From Aeromonadales bacterium (lineage in GTDB: Bacteria > Pseudomonadota > Gammaproteobacteria > Enterobacterales > Succinivibrionaceae), in NCBI GenBank assembly GCA_012519775.1, contig JAAYPN010000084.1, positions 1-46,050 of the forward strand: a stretch of 46,050 nucleotides of DNA, in the 5' to 3' direction. The position numbers were made by a program, and so were the translations under genes. Each line of letters opens with the position of its first letter. The first letter of the stretch is position 1. The notes under the pieces are model-generated. The model had not been told where the DNA came from, did no database searches, and saw only the letters and a program-made list of their open reading frames with translations. Positions 10,074 through 20,441 of the stretch are shown here, piece after piece.

Positions 10074-11168
10074 ATGGGTTTTAAATGCGGTATTGTAGGT
10101 CTTCCTAACGTAGGTAAGTCTACTCTATTCAACGCACTTACAAAGGCAGGTATTGCTGCTGAAAACTTTCCTTTTTGTACTATTGAACCAAATACCGGTA
10201 TCGTACCAGTACCTGATCCACGCTTAGATGCAATCTCAGAGATTGTAAATCCTCAGAAGATTGTTCCTACAACCATGGAGTTCGTGGATATCGCAGGCCT
10301 AGTTAAGGGCGCATCAAAAGGTGAAGGTTTAGGTAACCAGTTCTTAATGAACATTCGTGAAACCGATGCTATCGCTCACGTTGTTCGCTGCTTTGATGAC
10401 GAGAATGTTATTCACGTATCAGGCAAGGTAAATCCTGTTGAAGATATCGATGTTATCAACACCGAGCTTGCTCTATCAGATTTAGACATCTGTGATAAGG
10501 CGTTATCAAGATTAGAAAAACGCGCTCGTACAGGTGGTGATAAGGAAGCTTTAGCTCAGGTTATCGCTCTTGAAAAGTGCAAGCCTGCTTTAGAGCAGGG
10601 TAAGATGTTACGTGCTGTTGATTTTACAGATGCTGACAGAGCTGCACTTCGTAATTTCAACTTCCTGACCATCAAGCCAGTTATGTACATTGCTAACGTA
10701 TCTGAAGATGGCTTTACCAACAATCCATACCTTGAGGCTGTTGAAAAGCTAGCTAAAGAAGACAATTCTATTGTAGTACCTGTATCTGCATCAATTGAGG
10801 CTGATTTAGCTTCAATGGATGAGGCTGACAGAAAAGAGTTCATGGACAGCCTTGGTATTGAAGAGCCAGGTTTAAACCGCGTAATTCGCGCAGGTTACAA
10901 ACTACTAGGTCTTCAGACCTTCTTTACAGCTGGTGTTAAAGAAGTTAGAGCATGGACTGTTAAGGTTGGTGCTACAGCTCCACAGGCTGCAGGTAAAATT
11001 CACTCAGACTTTGAACGTGGTTTCATTCGCGCTCAGACCATCGGTTTTGATGATTTCATCAAATACAAGGGTGAGGCTGGTGCTAAAGAAGCTGGTAAAC
11101 TTCGTTCTGAAGGTAAGGATTACATTGTTAAGGACGGCGATTTATTCGAGTTCCTGTTCAATGTTTAA
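10074..11168 (+). CDS. ychF: Redox-regulated ATPase YchF (Obg-family)
   Basis: [39 protein letters not shown]...; TGS-domain C-terminus ending [11 protein letters not shown]. Confidence 0.97.
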   Translation: MGFKCGIVGLPNVGKSTLFNALTKAGIAAENFPFCTIEPNTGIVPVPDPRLDAISEIVNPQKIVPTTMEFVDIAGLVKGASKGEGLGNQFLMNIRETDAIAHVVRCFDDENVIHVSGKVNPVEDIDVINTELALSDLDICDKALSRLEKRARTGGDKEALAQVIALEKCKPALEQGKMLRAVDFTDADRAALRNFNFLTIKPVMYIANVSEDGFTNNPYLEAVEKLAKEDNSIVVPVSASIEADLASMDEADRKEFMDSLGIEEPGLNRVIRAGYKLLGLQTFFTAGVKEVRAWTVKVGATAPQAAGKIHSDFERGFIRAQTIGFDDFIKYKGEAGAKEAGKLRSEGKDYIVKDGDLFEFLFNV

Positions 11169-11181
11169 TCACTAGACAGTG

Positions 11182-11216
11182 ATAAAAAAGCGAGTTTTTA
11201 AAACTCGCTTTTTTGT
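11182..11216. terminator. Probable bidirectional terminator between convergent ychF and Usp gene
   Basis: aaaaaagcgagttttt-aaaactcgctttttt palindrome with A-tract and T-tract. Confidence 0.8.
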
Positions 11217-11233
11217 TATCTAATCAGTAAGGA

Positions 11234-12121
11234 TTAAAGGATACCGTTTGAATTTACGATGAATACATCGCCTTTAATCTGCTCTAGAACTAATTCACCT
11301 GCTGATGAATTTAAAGAGCCTAAGAAGGTACTGCGTGGAGTTGTACCCATACATACCATACGTGCATTTAACTGCTCGCAAAGACGAGGGATCTCTTCAT
11401 CGATACGACCTTGGATAACGTGAATATTCTTCTCTTCGATATTGTGCTTTTTAGCAAACTCATCGGCAAGCTTTAAATGTAGGCCGATAGGATTGATAGC
11501 ACCACCTGCAACAATCTTTGACTGGTCAAGATTACCGCCCATTAAACCAGAATTTTGTGGGGTAACACAGTTAGCTAAATGCACCTGGCCATCAAAGCTC
11601 TTTGCAAAACGTGAAGCTGCATCAAATAGGTAGTCATCTAGCTTATCTAAATGAGCAACCTCATGAAAATCGATTGCAAGAACTACTGACTGACCTAACT
11701 GGGCAGTAGCTGTTGCTGTTCTTACAACTAAAACAGGTATGCTGCTGTTGCGCATAATTGAACTGTCAATATTGCTGATGAACATATCTCTTAGAGTATG
11801 ACGCTTGTTTGCAGAAATAATTGCAATGTTATAGTTACCATTACGGCATTCATCGGTAAATGCAGTTGCTACTTCTTTTGAGAAAATCACTTTAAAGCTG
11901 AAGTTTTCAATACTTGCATAACTACGCTTTAATGCCTCAAAATTAGAATTCTCTTTTATACGGATCTGATCGATGTCAGCTTCTTTAAATTCGTTCACAA
12001 CACGAATTGCAACAACTTCGATATCCTTATTAACCCGAGCATACTGTGCAGCACGGTCTAATGCAGGTTGAGCATCACTAGGTTTTAATAAAACAGCAAA
12101 TTTGAATGTAGGAGTTACCAT
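11234..12121 (-). CDS. Universal stress protein, tandem Usp domains (UspE-like)
   Basis: Two Usp-like repeats; second ends GTTPRSTFLGSLNSSAGELVLEQIKGDVFIVNS. Confidence 0.85.
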   Translation of the reverse strand: MVTPTFKFAVLLKPSDAQPALDRAAQYARVNKDIEVVAIRVVNEFKEADIDQIRIKENSNFEALKRSYASIENFSFKVIFSKEVATAFTDECRNGNYNIAIISANKRHTLRDMFISNIDSSIMRNSSIPVLVVRTATATAQLGQSVVLAIDFHEVAHLDKLDDYLFDAASRFAKSFDGQVHLANCVTPQNSGLMGGNLDQSKIVAGGAINPIGLHLKLADEFAKKHNIEEKNIHVIQGRIDEEIPRLCEQLNARMVCMGTTPRSTFLGSLNSSAGELVLEQIKGDVFIVNSNGIL

Positions 12122-12345
12122 AACTACCTCCTTCTAGAAATATTAACTTTTTTAAATTATAGTTTGATTTTAAAACTAAAAATACTTTCGTCCCATATTT
12201 TTTCCCTAATATTGCGACATGCCTTTGCTTTTTTTTACTCTAATCAGAAAATATTGCATATAATGCAACGCATTTTCTTTTGTATTGCATAATTTAAGTT
12301 TAGTTTTATAATTGTGAGATACAATTTGAAAATTAAAGGTATCTT

Positions 12346-13809
12346 ATGACACAAAGAACCATAAGCTTCACAGAAGCTGTATATAAAATCGATGAAGAAA
12401 AAAAAGTTAATCTAGGAACTCTTACTATTTCCCCAAATGATCTGATTGTTCTAATCGGTGGCAACGGCAGCGGGAAAACCTCTATTGCACGCGCTTTAAA
12501 CGAAGAGCTTGAACTTGAATCCGGTGTAATTCCATCAAAATATCATTCAGTTTTGGTTTCTTTTGAAAAGCAGATGGAACTGTTCCAGGCTGACTATGAA
12601 ATGAGAAACTCAGACTGCACCACAGCAGACGAGGAAATCGGTATCACTCCTGCTAAATACCTTAAAGATGATGATCCTGAAGTTCTACCTGAGCTTATTA
12701 AAGGATTGAACCTTGAGAAGCTTATGGATAAACCTATACGTCTTCTTTCAGGTGGTGAAGGCAGAAAAGTGCTGATTGCTCATGCATTAGCAGCAAAACC
12801 TAATCTGATTATCTTTGATACACCATTTGATGCTCTAGATGTTGAAACAAGAGCGGAGCTTTTAAAGCTTATCAATGAAATTCATATCAAATATCAGACA
12901 CCTACAGTTTTAATTGTAAACCGTCCAACAGAGATCCCTGAATCACTTACCTCAATGGGTATCATTCAGAACTGCTCTATTGCAAAGATTGCCTCACGTG
13001 AGGAGATTGAAGCTGATGACGATGCAAAAGCATTATTAGGTTATGCTTCAATTCCTGATGTAACTCCACCTAAGGCTCCAAGCAAACTTGCTCTTCCAGA
13101 AATTGAAGGCGATACCATCGTATCTTTAAAGAAGGTAACTGTTGAGTATCAGAGAGTTGTTTTAGATAAGCTTGATTTTGAGGTAAAGAAAGGTCAGCAG
13201 TGGCATATCATGGGACCTAACGGTGCCGGCAAGTCTACCCTGCTCTCTTTAATTACAGGAGATAACCCACTTGTATACGCTAATGATGTTACCGTATTTG
13301 GCTTTAAGCGCGGTACAGGCGAATCAATCTGGGATATAAAAAAGTACTACGGTGTAGTATCAGGTGCACTGCATCTTGATTATCGTGTAAACGGTCCTGC
13401 ACTGAATGTGGTTTTATCAGGTTTCTATGATTCAATTGGTTTATATAACAAACCATCAGATGAGGAAATTACTGTTGCAAGAAAGTGGCTGCAGCTAGCA
13501 GGCCTTGCAGATAAAGAGCACGAATCATTCAAGTCACTTTCCTTTGGTCAGCAAAGACTTTTACTGATTGTACGCGCTCTGGTAAAGAATCCTCCATTAC
13601 TAATCCTTGATGAACCTTTGCAGGGTCTTGATGGTTACTCAAGAGCTTTAGTAAAGTCATTCATCAGCTACGTGATGAAAAACTCAAGAACAAGTATCCT
13701 ATTTGTATCTCACCATCAGGAAGACTTACCAGATGGCTTTACAAACAGATTGTCATTTGTACCAAGTGGCGATGGCAATTTTAAGGTTGTTCAGGAAAAA
13801 CTAAATTAA
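12346..13809 (+). CDS. modF: ModF-like protein with two fused ABC ATPase domains
   Basis: Walker A motifs GGNGSGKTS and GPNGAGKST; signatures LSGGEGRKV and SFGQQRLLL; overall similarity to ModF as recalled. Confidence 0.8.
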   Translation: MTQRTISFTEAVYKIDEEKKVNLGTLTISPNDLIVLIGGNGSGKTSIARALNEELELESGVIPSKYHSVLVSFEKQMELFQADYEMRNSDCTTADEEIGITPAKYLKDDDPEVLPELIKGLNLEKLMDKPIRLLSGGEGRKVLIAHALAAKPNLIIFDTPFDALDVETRAELLKLINEIHIKYQTPTVLIVNRPTEIPESLTSMGIIQNCSIAKIASREEIEADDDAKALLGYASIPDVTPPKAPSKLALPEIEGDTIVSLKKVTVEYQRVVLDKLDFEVKKGQQWHIMGPNGAGKSTLLSLITGDNPLVYANDVTVFGFKRGTGESIWDIKKYYGVVSGALHLDYRVNGPALNVVLSGFYDSIGLYNKPSDEEITVARKWLQLAGLADKEHESFKSLSFGQQRLLLIVRALVKNPPLLILDEPLQGLDGYSRALVKSFISYVMKNSRTSILFVSHHQEDLPDGFTNRLSFVPSGDGNFKVVQEKLN

Positions 13810-13823
13810 GACTTTTCACATTC

Positions 13824-13856
13824 AGCTCTCTAACTAAAAATTAGAGAGCTTTTTTG
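13824..13856 (+). terminator. Rho-independent terminator
   Basis: agctctctaa-ctaaaaa-ttagagagct followed by ttttt. Confidence 0.8.
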
Positions 13857-13899
13857 TATGTAAAAATTAAAGAGCGTGAGATTTCGCTCTAGAAGAGAT

Positions 13900-15156
13900 T
13901 TACTTTCTTGAAAGGTACTGCCCCTGACACACATACTGATATGTTGTAAGAGCCTCTAATGCCATAGGGCCGCGAGCGTGCAGTTTCTGTGTTGAAATTG
14001 CAACTTCAGCTCCTAAACCGAACTGACCTCCATCTGAGAAGCGTGTTGATGCATTTACATAGACACAGGCAGAACCTGCTGCATTTGTAAACAGATTAGC
14101 ATTTACTAGTGAGTCAGTTAAGATTGCATCTGAGTGAGATGCATTATGCTTTCTTAGATGTGCAATAGCCTCATATACATCATCAACTAAAGTAAGGTTC
14201 ATCTTTAAGGATAAGAACTCTCTGTAAAAATCCTCAGCAGAGCCCTGCTCTAATTTCTCATAGCCATTGCATATTTCATAAGCACCGTTGTGAGCAACGA
14301 CAGCTACCTGCTTTTCTTTTAATTTTAAAAGAAGCTTTGAAATAAACTCTTTTGCAATATTCTTGTGAACTAAAAGAGTATCTAAAGAGTTACATGCTGA
14401 TGGTTTTTGAGTCTTTGCATTTATAACAATATCTACACTCTTATCTAGGTTAGCGCTCTCATCTACAAAGATATGAGAAATACCAAAGCCACCGATAATT
14501 ACAGGAATTGCAGATTCTCTCTGACACATTCTCTGAAGTTTCTCACCGCCACGAGGGATCAGAACATCGATGTAGTCATTTAAAGACAGCATTTCTTTAA
14601 CTAATTCTCTATCAGTGCTCTCAAGGAAGGTTACACCATGCTCGTTTAAGCCTGAATCCTTTAATGCCTTAGAGATTAGCTTATGTAAAAGACAGTTGGT
14701 GTTAAATGCCTCAGAGCCGCCTCTCAAGAAGCTGGCATTACCTGATTTTAAGCATAAGGCTGCAATATCTACAGTCACGTTAGGACGAGACTCGTAAATT
14801 ACGCCTACAACACCAAAAGGAACTGATTTTTTAACTAAAGATAAACCGTTTGGAAGTGTTCTGCCATCATAGATTTTACCAACAGGATCATCTAACAGGG
14901 CTACCTTGCGAACACCTTCTACCATCTCTTTAAAGCGGCTGTCATTGAAGGTTAATCTGTCAACTAAAGCCTCAGGCAGATTGTTGTCTTTAGCCTTTTG
15001 AACATCCTCAAGATTTACCTTGTAGATTAACTCTTTGTTTTTATCAAGTATATCTGCAATTCTGTTTAAAGCATCATTCTTGGTTTTAGTATCGAGTAAT
15101 GAAAACTCGTAACCTGCGTTTCTTGCATTCTTTGCTAATTCTTTAATATCTTGCAT
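13900..15156 (-). CDS. proA: Glutamate-5-semialdehyde dehydrogenase
   Basis: GVIYESRPNVTVDIAALCLKSGNASFLRGGSEA; catalytic Cys context QKPSACNSLDTLLVH. Confidence 0.96.
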   Translation of the reverse strand: MQDIKELAKNARNAGYEFSLLDTKTKNDALNRIADILDKNKELIYKVNLEDVQKAKDNNLPEALVDRLTFNDSRFKEMVEGVRKVALLDDPVGKIYDGRTLPNGLSLVKKSVPFGVVGVIYESRPNVTVDIAALCLKSGNASFLRGGSEAFNTNCLLHKLISKALKDSGLNEHGVTFLESTDRELVKEMLSLNDYIDVLIPRGGEKLQRMCQRESAIPVIIGGFGISHIFVDESANLDKSVDIVINAKTQKPSACNSLDTLLVHKNIAKEFISKLLLKLKEKQVAVVAHNGAYEICNGYEKLEQGSAEDFYREFLSLKMNLTLVDDVYEAIAHLRKHNASHSDAILTDSLVNANLFTNAAGSACVYVNASTRFSDGGQFGLGAEVAISTQKLHARGPMALEALTTYQYVCQGQYLSRK

Positions 15157-15157
15157 T

Positions 15158-16276
15158 TTATTTATCTTTTAACACTAAATCATCGCGATGAACTGCCACA
15201 TCACCATGTGTAAAACCTAAAATCTTTTCAAATTCATCAGAAGCTTTTCTGGCAATTAGATTTAATTCATCTGATGAGTATCTTGTAAGTCCGCGTGCGA
15301 TAACATTACCGCCAAGATCCTTAATCTCCACTGTAGCACCACGTAAAAACTCATTTTCAATTTTTACGATGCCCTTAGGAAGAAGTGAAGAACCACGATT
15401 TAAAATGGCGTTCTTTGCACCATCATCTACAACAATTGCGCCCATTGCTAGGGTTGCAGAACTGATCCAGGATTTACGGGCTAAAATAGGAGACTTTGAC
15501 GGCTCAAAGGTGGTTGCCTCACCTTTTCCTTCAACAAGATCAAGAATAATTGAAGGATCAGAGCCAGCTGCAATGATCATCTTTACACCAGCATCTGTTG
15601 ATATTTTAGCAGCTTTAATCTTTGTAGCCATACCGCCTGTACCTAAAGAGGTACCAGAACCGCCTGCAATCTCAATGATATGCTCATCAATAACAGATAC
15701 TGAATTGATTAGCTTTGCATCCTTATCTTTTCTAGGATCGCTTGTGTATAAACCTTTCTGATCGGTTAAAAGGATCACTAAATCAGCTTCAACTAAAACA
15801 CCTGATAAAGCGGCTAAATTATCGTTATCACCTACTTTAATTTCTGATGTACTTACAGCATCGTTTTCATTGATAATTGGAATGATCCCCATTTCAAGCA
15901 GAGCAAACAGAGTATCGCGGGCATTTAAATATCTGTCACGGCTGTCAAGATCAGCTCTTGTAATCAGGATCTGACCTACCTTTAGTGAATAGATTGAGAA
16001 CAGCTTTTCCCACTCTTCAATTAACTTAACCTGACCTACAGATGCAAGCATCTGCTTGTAGCGAACATCCTTAGGTAAGCTTATATGATTTAAGAATTCG
16101 CGGCCTGCTGCAATAGCGCCTGATGATACTAAAATCACCTCTGCACCCATTGATTTTAATTTAGCCACCACACGAACAATCTCTAACATATGAGCTCTAT
16201 CCAGATTCTTTGAGCCGTTAGTTAAAGTGCTTGAACCTAATTTGATGATAATTCTTTTATTTTTCAGAGAATGCAT
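15158..16276 (-). CDS. proB: Glutamate 5-kinase
   Basis: RIIIKLGSSTLT..., VGDNDNLAALSGVLVEADLVILLTDQKGLY, C-terminal PUA domain; one base from proA. Confidence 0.96.
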   Translation of the reverse strand: MHSLKNKRIIIKLGSSTLTNGSKNLDRAHMLEIVRVVAKLKSMGAEVILVSSGAIAAGREFLNHISLPKDVRYKQMLASVGQVKLIEEWEKLFSIYSLKVGQILITRADLDSRDRYLNARDTLFALLEMGIIPIINENDAVSTSEIKVGDNDNLAALSGVLVEADLVILLTDQKGLYTSDPRKDKDAKLINSVSVIDEHIIEIAGGSGTSLGTGGMATKIKAAKISTDAGVKMIIAAGSDPSIILDLVEGKGEATTFEPSKSPILARKSWISSATLAMGAIVVDDGAKNAILNRGSSLLPKGIVKIENEFLRGATVEIKDLGGNVIARGLTRYSSDELNLIARKASDEFEKILGFTHGDVAVHRDDLVLKDK

Positions 16277-16285
16277 TTAGAAACC

Positions 16286-17557
16286 TTAATTATTTAGTTT
16301 TTCTACAAGGAATTTACTTATTCTTTCAATAGAGTCTTTAACAAAAGCTGAATAACCTTCGTTCTCATGCACATACAAAGAAAAATCCTTGTAGTTGTTT
16401 TCAAGCAGAGTAATGTCATTTCCTGACACATAGGAATTTTTAATGGTACATACTAGTGTCGGGGTGGTACATCTATTGGAGTTTGACAGTATTCCCTGAT
16501 TCTTTAAAGAGAAGGCTTTAAAGCGCGGAATTAAAATTTCCCAATTGCTTGCATCAAGATTTAATCTGTTGCACAGAGAAGATCTTAAGCATAAAGGCAT
16601 AGAGTCTAGATAGTCTTTTTCAGTAAAGATGGAATGCACAAATGGAGTAATAGCAATAAGTGCTTTAACAAGATTTGGCTTCATTAAGCTTGCTCTAATA
16701 CAGGTAGTTGCAGCTAATGCTCTACCCATTAAGGCAATTTTTGTTGAATCGATACAATTTAAGGTTGAAAGATGCTCTAAGGCAGCTTCCACACCTAATG
16801 AAAAGTGGTCATCTAAATTAAGCTTGTCACATGCTCCTGTTCCTGGCATTTCAATCAGAAACATAGCAATATTGTTTGGCTTTAGATAATTTGTAAACAG
16901 TCTGAAATGGTCTTCAATGCTGTTCTCATAAGAGCAGGCTACCACAAGGCATGGATGCACTGATTCAGTATCAGGTAAATGAAGATAACCTGTAACCTTT
17001 TTACCGTCGACAGTAAATGTCTCTTCTTTAATAGGTACAAGATTTGGGTCAACCTCAAACATCTGCTTATAGCATTTTCTGCACAAAACGTCTGCTTCTA
17101 AAGCAAGTACATCTGATTTTAAATTTGGATAAGCCGCAATTCCAAAATAGCGGGCTGCCATTCTGAAGTTGTGAGATGCACATTGCATATCCCCCTTCTC
17201 CATTGCAGCACGCGCTTTGGTCACTCGTGACTGAGCAATTGTTGAAAACTCATAAATCCAGTGGCCAGGACCATATTCTTTTACAGTATCAAGGCACTTA
17301 GGTCTGCTTCTTTCATTTTTAGAAACACTGATTTTAGCTAGAGCTTCATCAATATCAAGCACATTACCGCCGCCTATTACCCAGTTGAAGCGGTGAATAG
17401 GTCTGTAATATGAAGGTGTAAAACCAAAGGCAGAATCTTCATAAGACAGCTTTGGCAGTTCTACTCCACTATTAGAAATCATGGAGGTTTCTTCATATTT
17501 AAACTTTGGCTTGAATAATTTTTCGCTAAGATTTTCAGATTGCATGTTGTTTTCCAA
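16286..17557 (-). CDS. frsA: FrsA-like alpha/beta-hydrolase-fold protein
   Basis: N-terminus NLSEKLFKPKFKYEETS and NWVIGGGNVLDIDEALAKI.. follow FrsA. frsA is also near proBA in Enterobacteria. Confidence 0.8.
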   Translation of the reverse strand: MENNMQSENLSEKLFKPKFKYEETSMISNSGVELPKLSYEDSAFGFTPSYYRPIHRFNWVIGGGNVLDIDEALAKISVSKNERSRPKCLDTVKEYGPGHWIYEFSTIAQSRVTKARAAMEKGDMQCASHNFRMAARYFGIAAYPNLKSDVLALEADVLCRKCYKQMFEVDPNLVPIKEETFTVDGKKVTGYLHLPDTESVHPCLVVACSYENSIEDHFRLFTNYLKPNNIAMFLIEMPGTGACDKLNLDDHFSLGVEAALEHLSTLNCIDSTKIALMGRALAATTCIRASLMKPNLVKALIAITPFVHSIFTEKDYLDSMPLCLRSSLCNRLNLDASNWEILIPRFKAFSLKNQGILSNSNRCTTPTLVCTIKNSYVSGNDITLLENNYKDFSLYVHENEGYSAFVKDSIERISKFLVEKLNN

Positions 17558-17783
17558 ATATGTTACTCACTTAATTTTACTAGAAAATTTATGATATTTC
17601 ACAAGAATTACTTAATCTTTAATTGTCAAGCTATCACTTAAGACAAAGTCAGTTTTTACAGAATCAGAAATTAAAAATTTACAAATTCTAAAAACCTGAT
17701 TTTTTGTAAATTCCGCAAGAATTCTATGTAAAAATTCGAGTTTCCCACAGGTTGGAAACATGAGTTTTCCACAGTTTACACCC

Positions 17784-17805
17784 TAATCCACCGAGTTTCC
17801 CACAG
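17784..17805 (+). repeat. Copy 1 of 22-bp perfect direct repeat TAATCCACCGAGTTTCCCACAG
   Basis: Identical 22-mer at 18667-18688. Confidence 0.95.
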
Positions 17806-18125
17806 TTACAGATGAATTGTAGTGGATAATTTTAAAATTCAAAAACCAGAATAAATTTGCCCAAAAATAGTCCATAAAAACGTATTCAAAATTATTTGTA
17901 AAAAAATTTCTTGCAATTTTGAACTAGAGATTAACTTACTGAAAAAAAGTAATATTTTTAATAGAATTTTCATTTGTTACTTTATACCAGCAAAGACATA
18001 TGATTTTTCATGTCAATAATTATATTTTTTAGACGTACAAAGAGTAATTAAGATAGATGAGGAAAATTCTCAAATAAAGCTCAAAAAATAAGGCCTCAGA
18101 GAGAAATTTGATGATTTACAAAAAA

Positions 18126-18147
18126 GTTTCCCACAGCTGTGGAAAAC
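18126..18147. repeat. Near-perfect inverted repeat GTTTCCCACAGCTGTGGAAAAC
   Basis: Two head-to-head DnaA-box-like sequences, one mismatch from a perfect palindrome; a third TTTTCCACA follows at 18149. Confidence 0.9.
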
Positions 18148-18666
18148 TTTTTCCACATAAAAATACCAAAAAATATTTTTCAATTTTGCTTTTTTAAAAG
18201 GGTATACCTTATTGTTTTTACTAATTTTTTTATTATTTTTTAGAATAATAAATTAGCTGAATTTTGAAGCAAGTAGTAGTTTGAAGAACAGAGACTTTTT
18301 TATTTCCCACCAGGTTTCCCACAGGTTGTAGATAACTAAAAAATAGACAGTTAAATTTTCAGTTTTGAAACTCATGTATTCTTATGTATTGTTTATTATT
18401 CATTATTCAATATAAATATCTGTTATTACATAGTTTTATTTTGTATTTCGATGAATTTTCTATTTAATAAAAGTAACATTTCAGTTTGAATTCAAGCCTT
18501 CATATGCGATTTTTCCTACAGTGCAGTTAAAAAATTCACTGATTGTTGATAAACATATATAACTTATTGAATATTAGATACTTTTTTAATTGCAAGAACT
18601 TTAATAAAATAGTTTCCCACAGGTCTTAAATGGCTAATGAATCAAAATTACCCACAGATACCACCA

Positions 18667-18688
18667 TAATCCACCGAGTTTCCCACAG
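18667..18688 (+). repeat. Copy 2 of 22-bp perfect direct repeat TAATCCACCGAGTTTCCCACAG
   Basis: Identical 22-mer at 17784-17805. Confidence 0.95.
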
Positions 18689-18884
18689 GTTGTGGAATTT
18701 TGTGCAAAACAAAGAAATTTGCGTTTTTTCTTTCATTTCTGAAATTATGTAATGTTACTTTTTGTGGATTACGAATGTGAATTGATGATGATTTAAAGTA
18801 GAAAATGAAAATTTTACTTTTACTATCTAATGCTTCAAGGCACTTAATATTTGATAAAATGACTAAAATTTTTAAGGACTTACT

Positions 18885-20441
18885 GTGGCTAAATCAAAAC
18901 TATTAAGATCGGGCGCCATAACAGCTAGCGCTACTTTTATGTCCAGAATTCTGGGCATGCTCCGTGACATTGCAATTGCATCTTTATTAGGTGCCTCACT
19001 ATCAGCTGACGTATATTTCTTTGCTAACCGCATTCCTAATTTCTTTAGACGACTTTTTGCTGAAGGAGCATTCTCTCAGGCATTCGTTCCTGTAATGAGT
19101 AAAACCAAAGAAGAAGGAGATAAAGAAAAGCTAAAGGTTCTCTTAAATAAGACAGCTGGTACCCTAGGTGCCATTGTGCTTATGGTAACGATAATAGGTA
19201 TGTTAGCCTCCCCTGTACTTACAGCATTCTTTGGCTGGGGTTGGTATCAGGCATATCTTGATAATACTAAAGATGCCATTAAGTTCACTCAGGCAAGTTA
19301 TCTTTTAAAAATTACTTTCCCGTACCTTTTCTTTATTACCTTAACTGCACTTACATCGGCAATATTAAACGTATATGGAAAGTTTTTAATTCCTGCCATT
19401 ACTCCATGCGTTTTAAATGTGGTGTTAATTGTCACCTGTTATTTTGTAGCACCATACTTTAATGATCCTAACGTGGTTTTAGCCTATGGTATGGTTGTAG
19501 GTGGTGTATTGCAGCTTATTCTGCAGATACCTTTTATTCTCAGATTAAAACTTTTTATTATTCCAAAATTCGACTGGAATCATGAGGGTGTCAAAAAGAT
19601 TAGAAAACTTATGCTGCCTGCTATTGTGGGAATTTCAGCAAGTCAGATTAACCTTATCGTAAATACAGCATTAGCATCATTTTTAGCAACAGGTGCCATC
19701 TCTTATTTATATTACTCAGACAGATTATTAGAGTTTCCTATCGGTATCTTTGCTGTGGCTATTTCCACTGTGATTTTACCATCCCTCTCAAAGATTGATA
19801 TTTCAAAAGATCATGACAAATATGTAAACACCCTAGACTGGGGTGTAAGATTGGTACTGTTTTTAGGTATCCCATCTATGTGCGGTATGATTGCGCTAAA
19901 AGAGCCTATCTTGCGTACAATCTTTATGAGAGGCGCCTTTACAGCCGATCATGTAGCTTTATCATCAGCATCGTTACTAGCATCTGTATCAGGCCTATGC
20001 GCTATTATGCTAGTTCGCGTTATCGTACAGGGATTTGCTGCAATTGAGGATACAAAAACCCCTGTAAGATGCTCTGTAGTTGCAATCTTTGCAAATATTA
20101 TCTTCAATCTGATTCTGGTATGGCCTTTAGACTATATTGGTCTTGCTCTTTCAACAGCATTAGCTGCCTACGTGAACATTTCACTGTTACTTTATTTTCT
20201 GCATAAAAGAAAGATTTATAACCTCTCAAAGGCAACCATTCTCTTTACCTTAAAGGCACTTATTGCAGGTACTGCTATGGCAGTATCTTTAAAGTATATT
20301 GCTCCAGGTTTTGATAAATGGGTGGAAATGACTACTCTTGAGGCGGTATTACACTTAACTTTATACGTAGGGGTAGGCGGATTTATCTATATTCTTGTAT
20401 GTGCTCTTTTAGGAATTAAGCTTAAAACCTTAAGAATGTAG
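18885..20441 (+). CDS. murJ: Lipid II flippase MurJ (GTG start)
   Basis: SATFMSRILGMLRDIAIASLLGAS..ADVYFFANRIPNFFRRLFAEGAFSQAFVPV is a MurJ N-terminal signature. Confidence 0.95.
   Translation: MAKSKLLRSGAITASATFMSRILGMLRDIAIASLLGASLSADVYFFANRIPNFFRRLFAEGAFSQAFVPVMSKTKEEGDKEKLKVLLNKTAGTLGAIVLMVTIIGMLASPVLTAFFGWGWYQAYLDNTKDAIKFTQASYLLKITFPYLFFITLTALTSAILNVYGKFLIPAITPCVLNVVLIVTCYFVAPYFNDPNVVLAYGMVVGGVLQLILQIPFILRLKLFIIPKFDWNHEGVKKIRKLMLPAIVGISASQINLIVNTALASFLATGAISYLYYSDRLLEFPIGIFAVAISTVILPSLSKIDISKDHDKYVNTLDWGVRLVLFLGIPSMCGMIALKEPILRTIFMRGAFTADHVALSSASLLASVSGLCAIMLVRVIVQGFAAIEDTKTPVRCSVVAIFANIIFNLILVWPLDYIGLALSTALAAYVNISLLLYFLHKRKIYNLSKATILFTLKALIAGTAMAVSLKYIAPGFDKWVEMTTLEAVLHLTLYVGVGGFIYILVCALLGIKLKTLRM

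Larger units (their letters stand above)
17737..18772. other. Candidate oriC or DnaA-box cluster in long AT-rich intergenic region
   Basis: Repeated DnaA-box-like 9-mers. TTTCCCACA at 17741, 17796, 18127, 18315, 18613, 18679 (+). TTTTCCACA at 17765, 18149 (+) and 18138-18146 (-). TTACCCACA at 18648 (+). TTATCCACT at 17821-17829 (-). AATTCCACA at 18691-18699 (-). TTTTGCACA at 18701-18709 (-). TAATCCACA at 18763-18771 (-). Confidence 0.6.

Noticed and set aside
10556-10843. Reverse ORF inside ychF
   Set aside because: Antisense shadow ORF of a highly conserved gene.
15369-15761. 130-aa forward ORF inside proB
   Set aside because: Antisense shadow of a confidently identified gene.
17558-18884. 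CRISPR array or integron-type repeats in the frsA-murJ gap
   Set aside because: Repeats are short, unevenly spaced and on both strands, with no uniform spacers; DnaA-box-like interpretation fits better.
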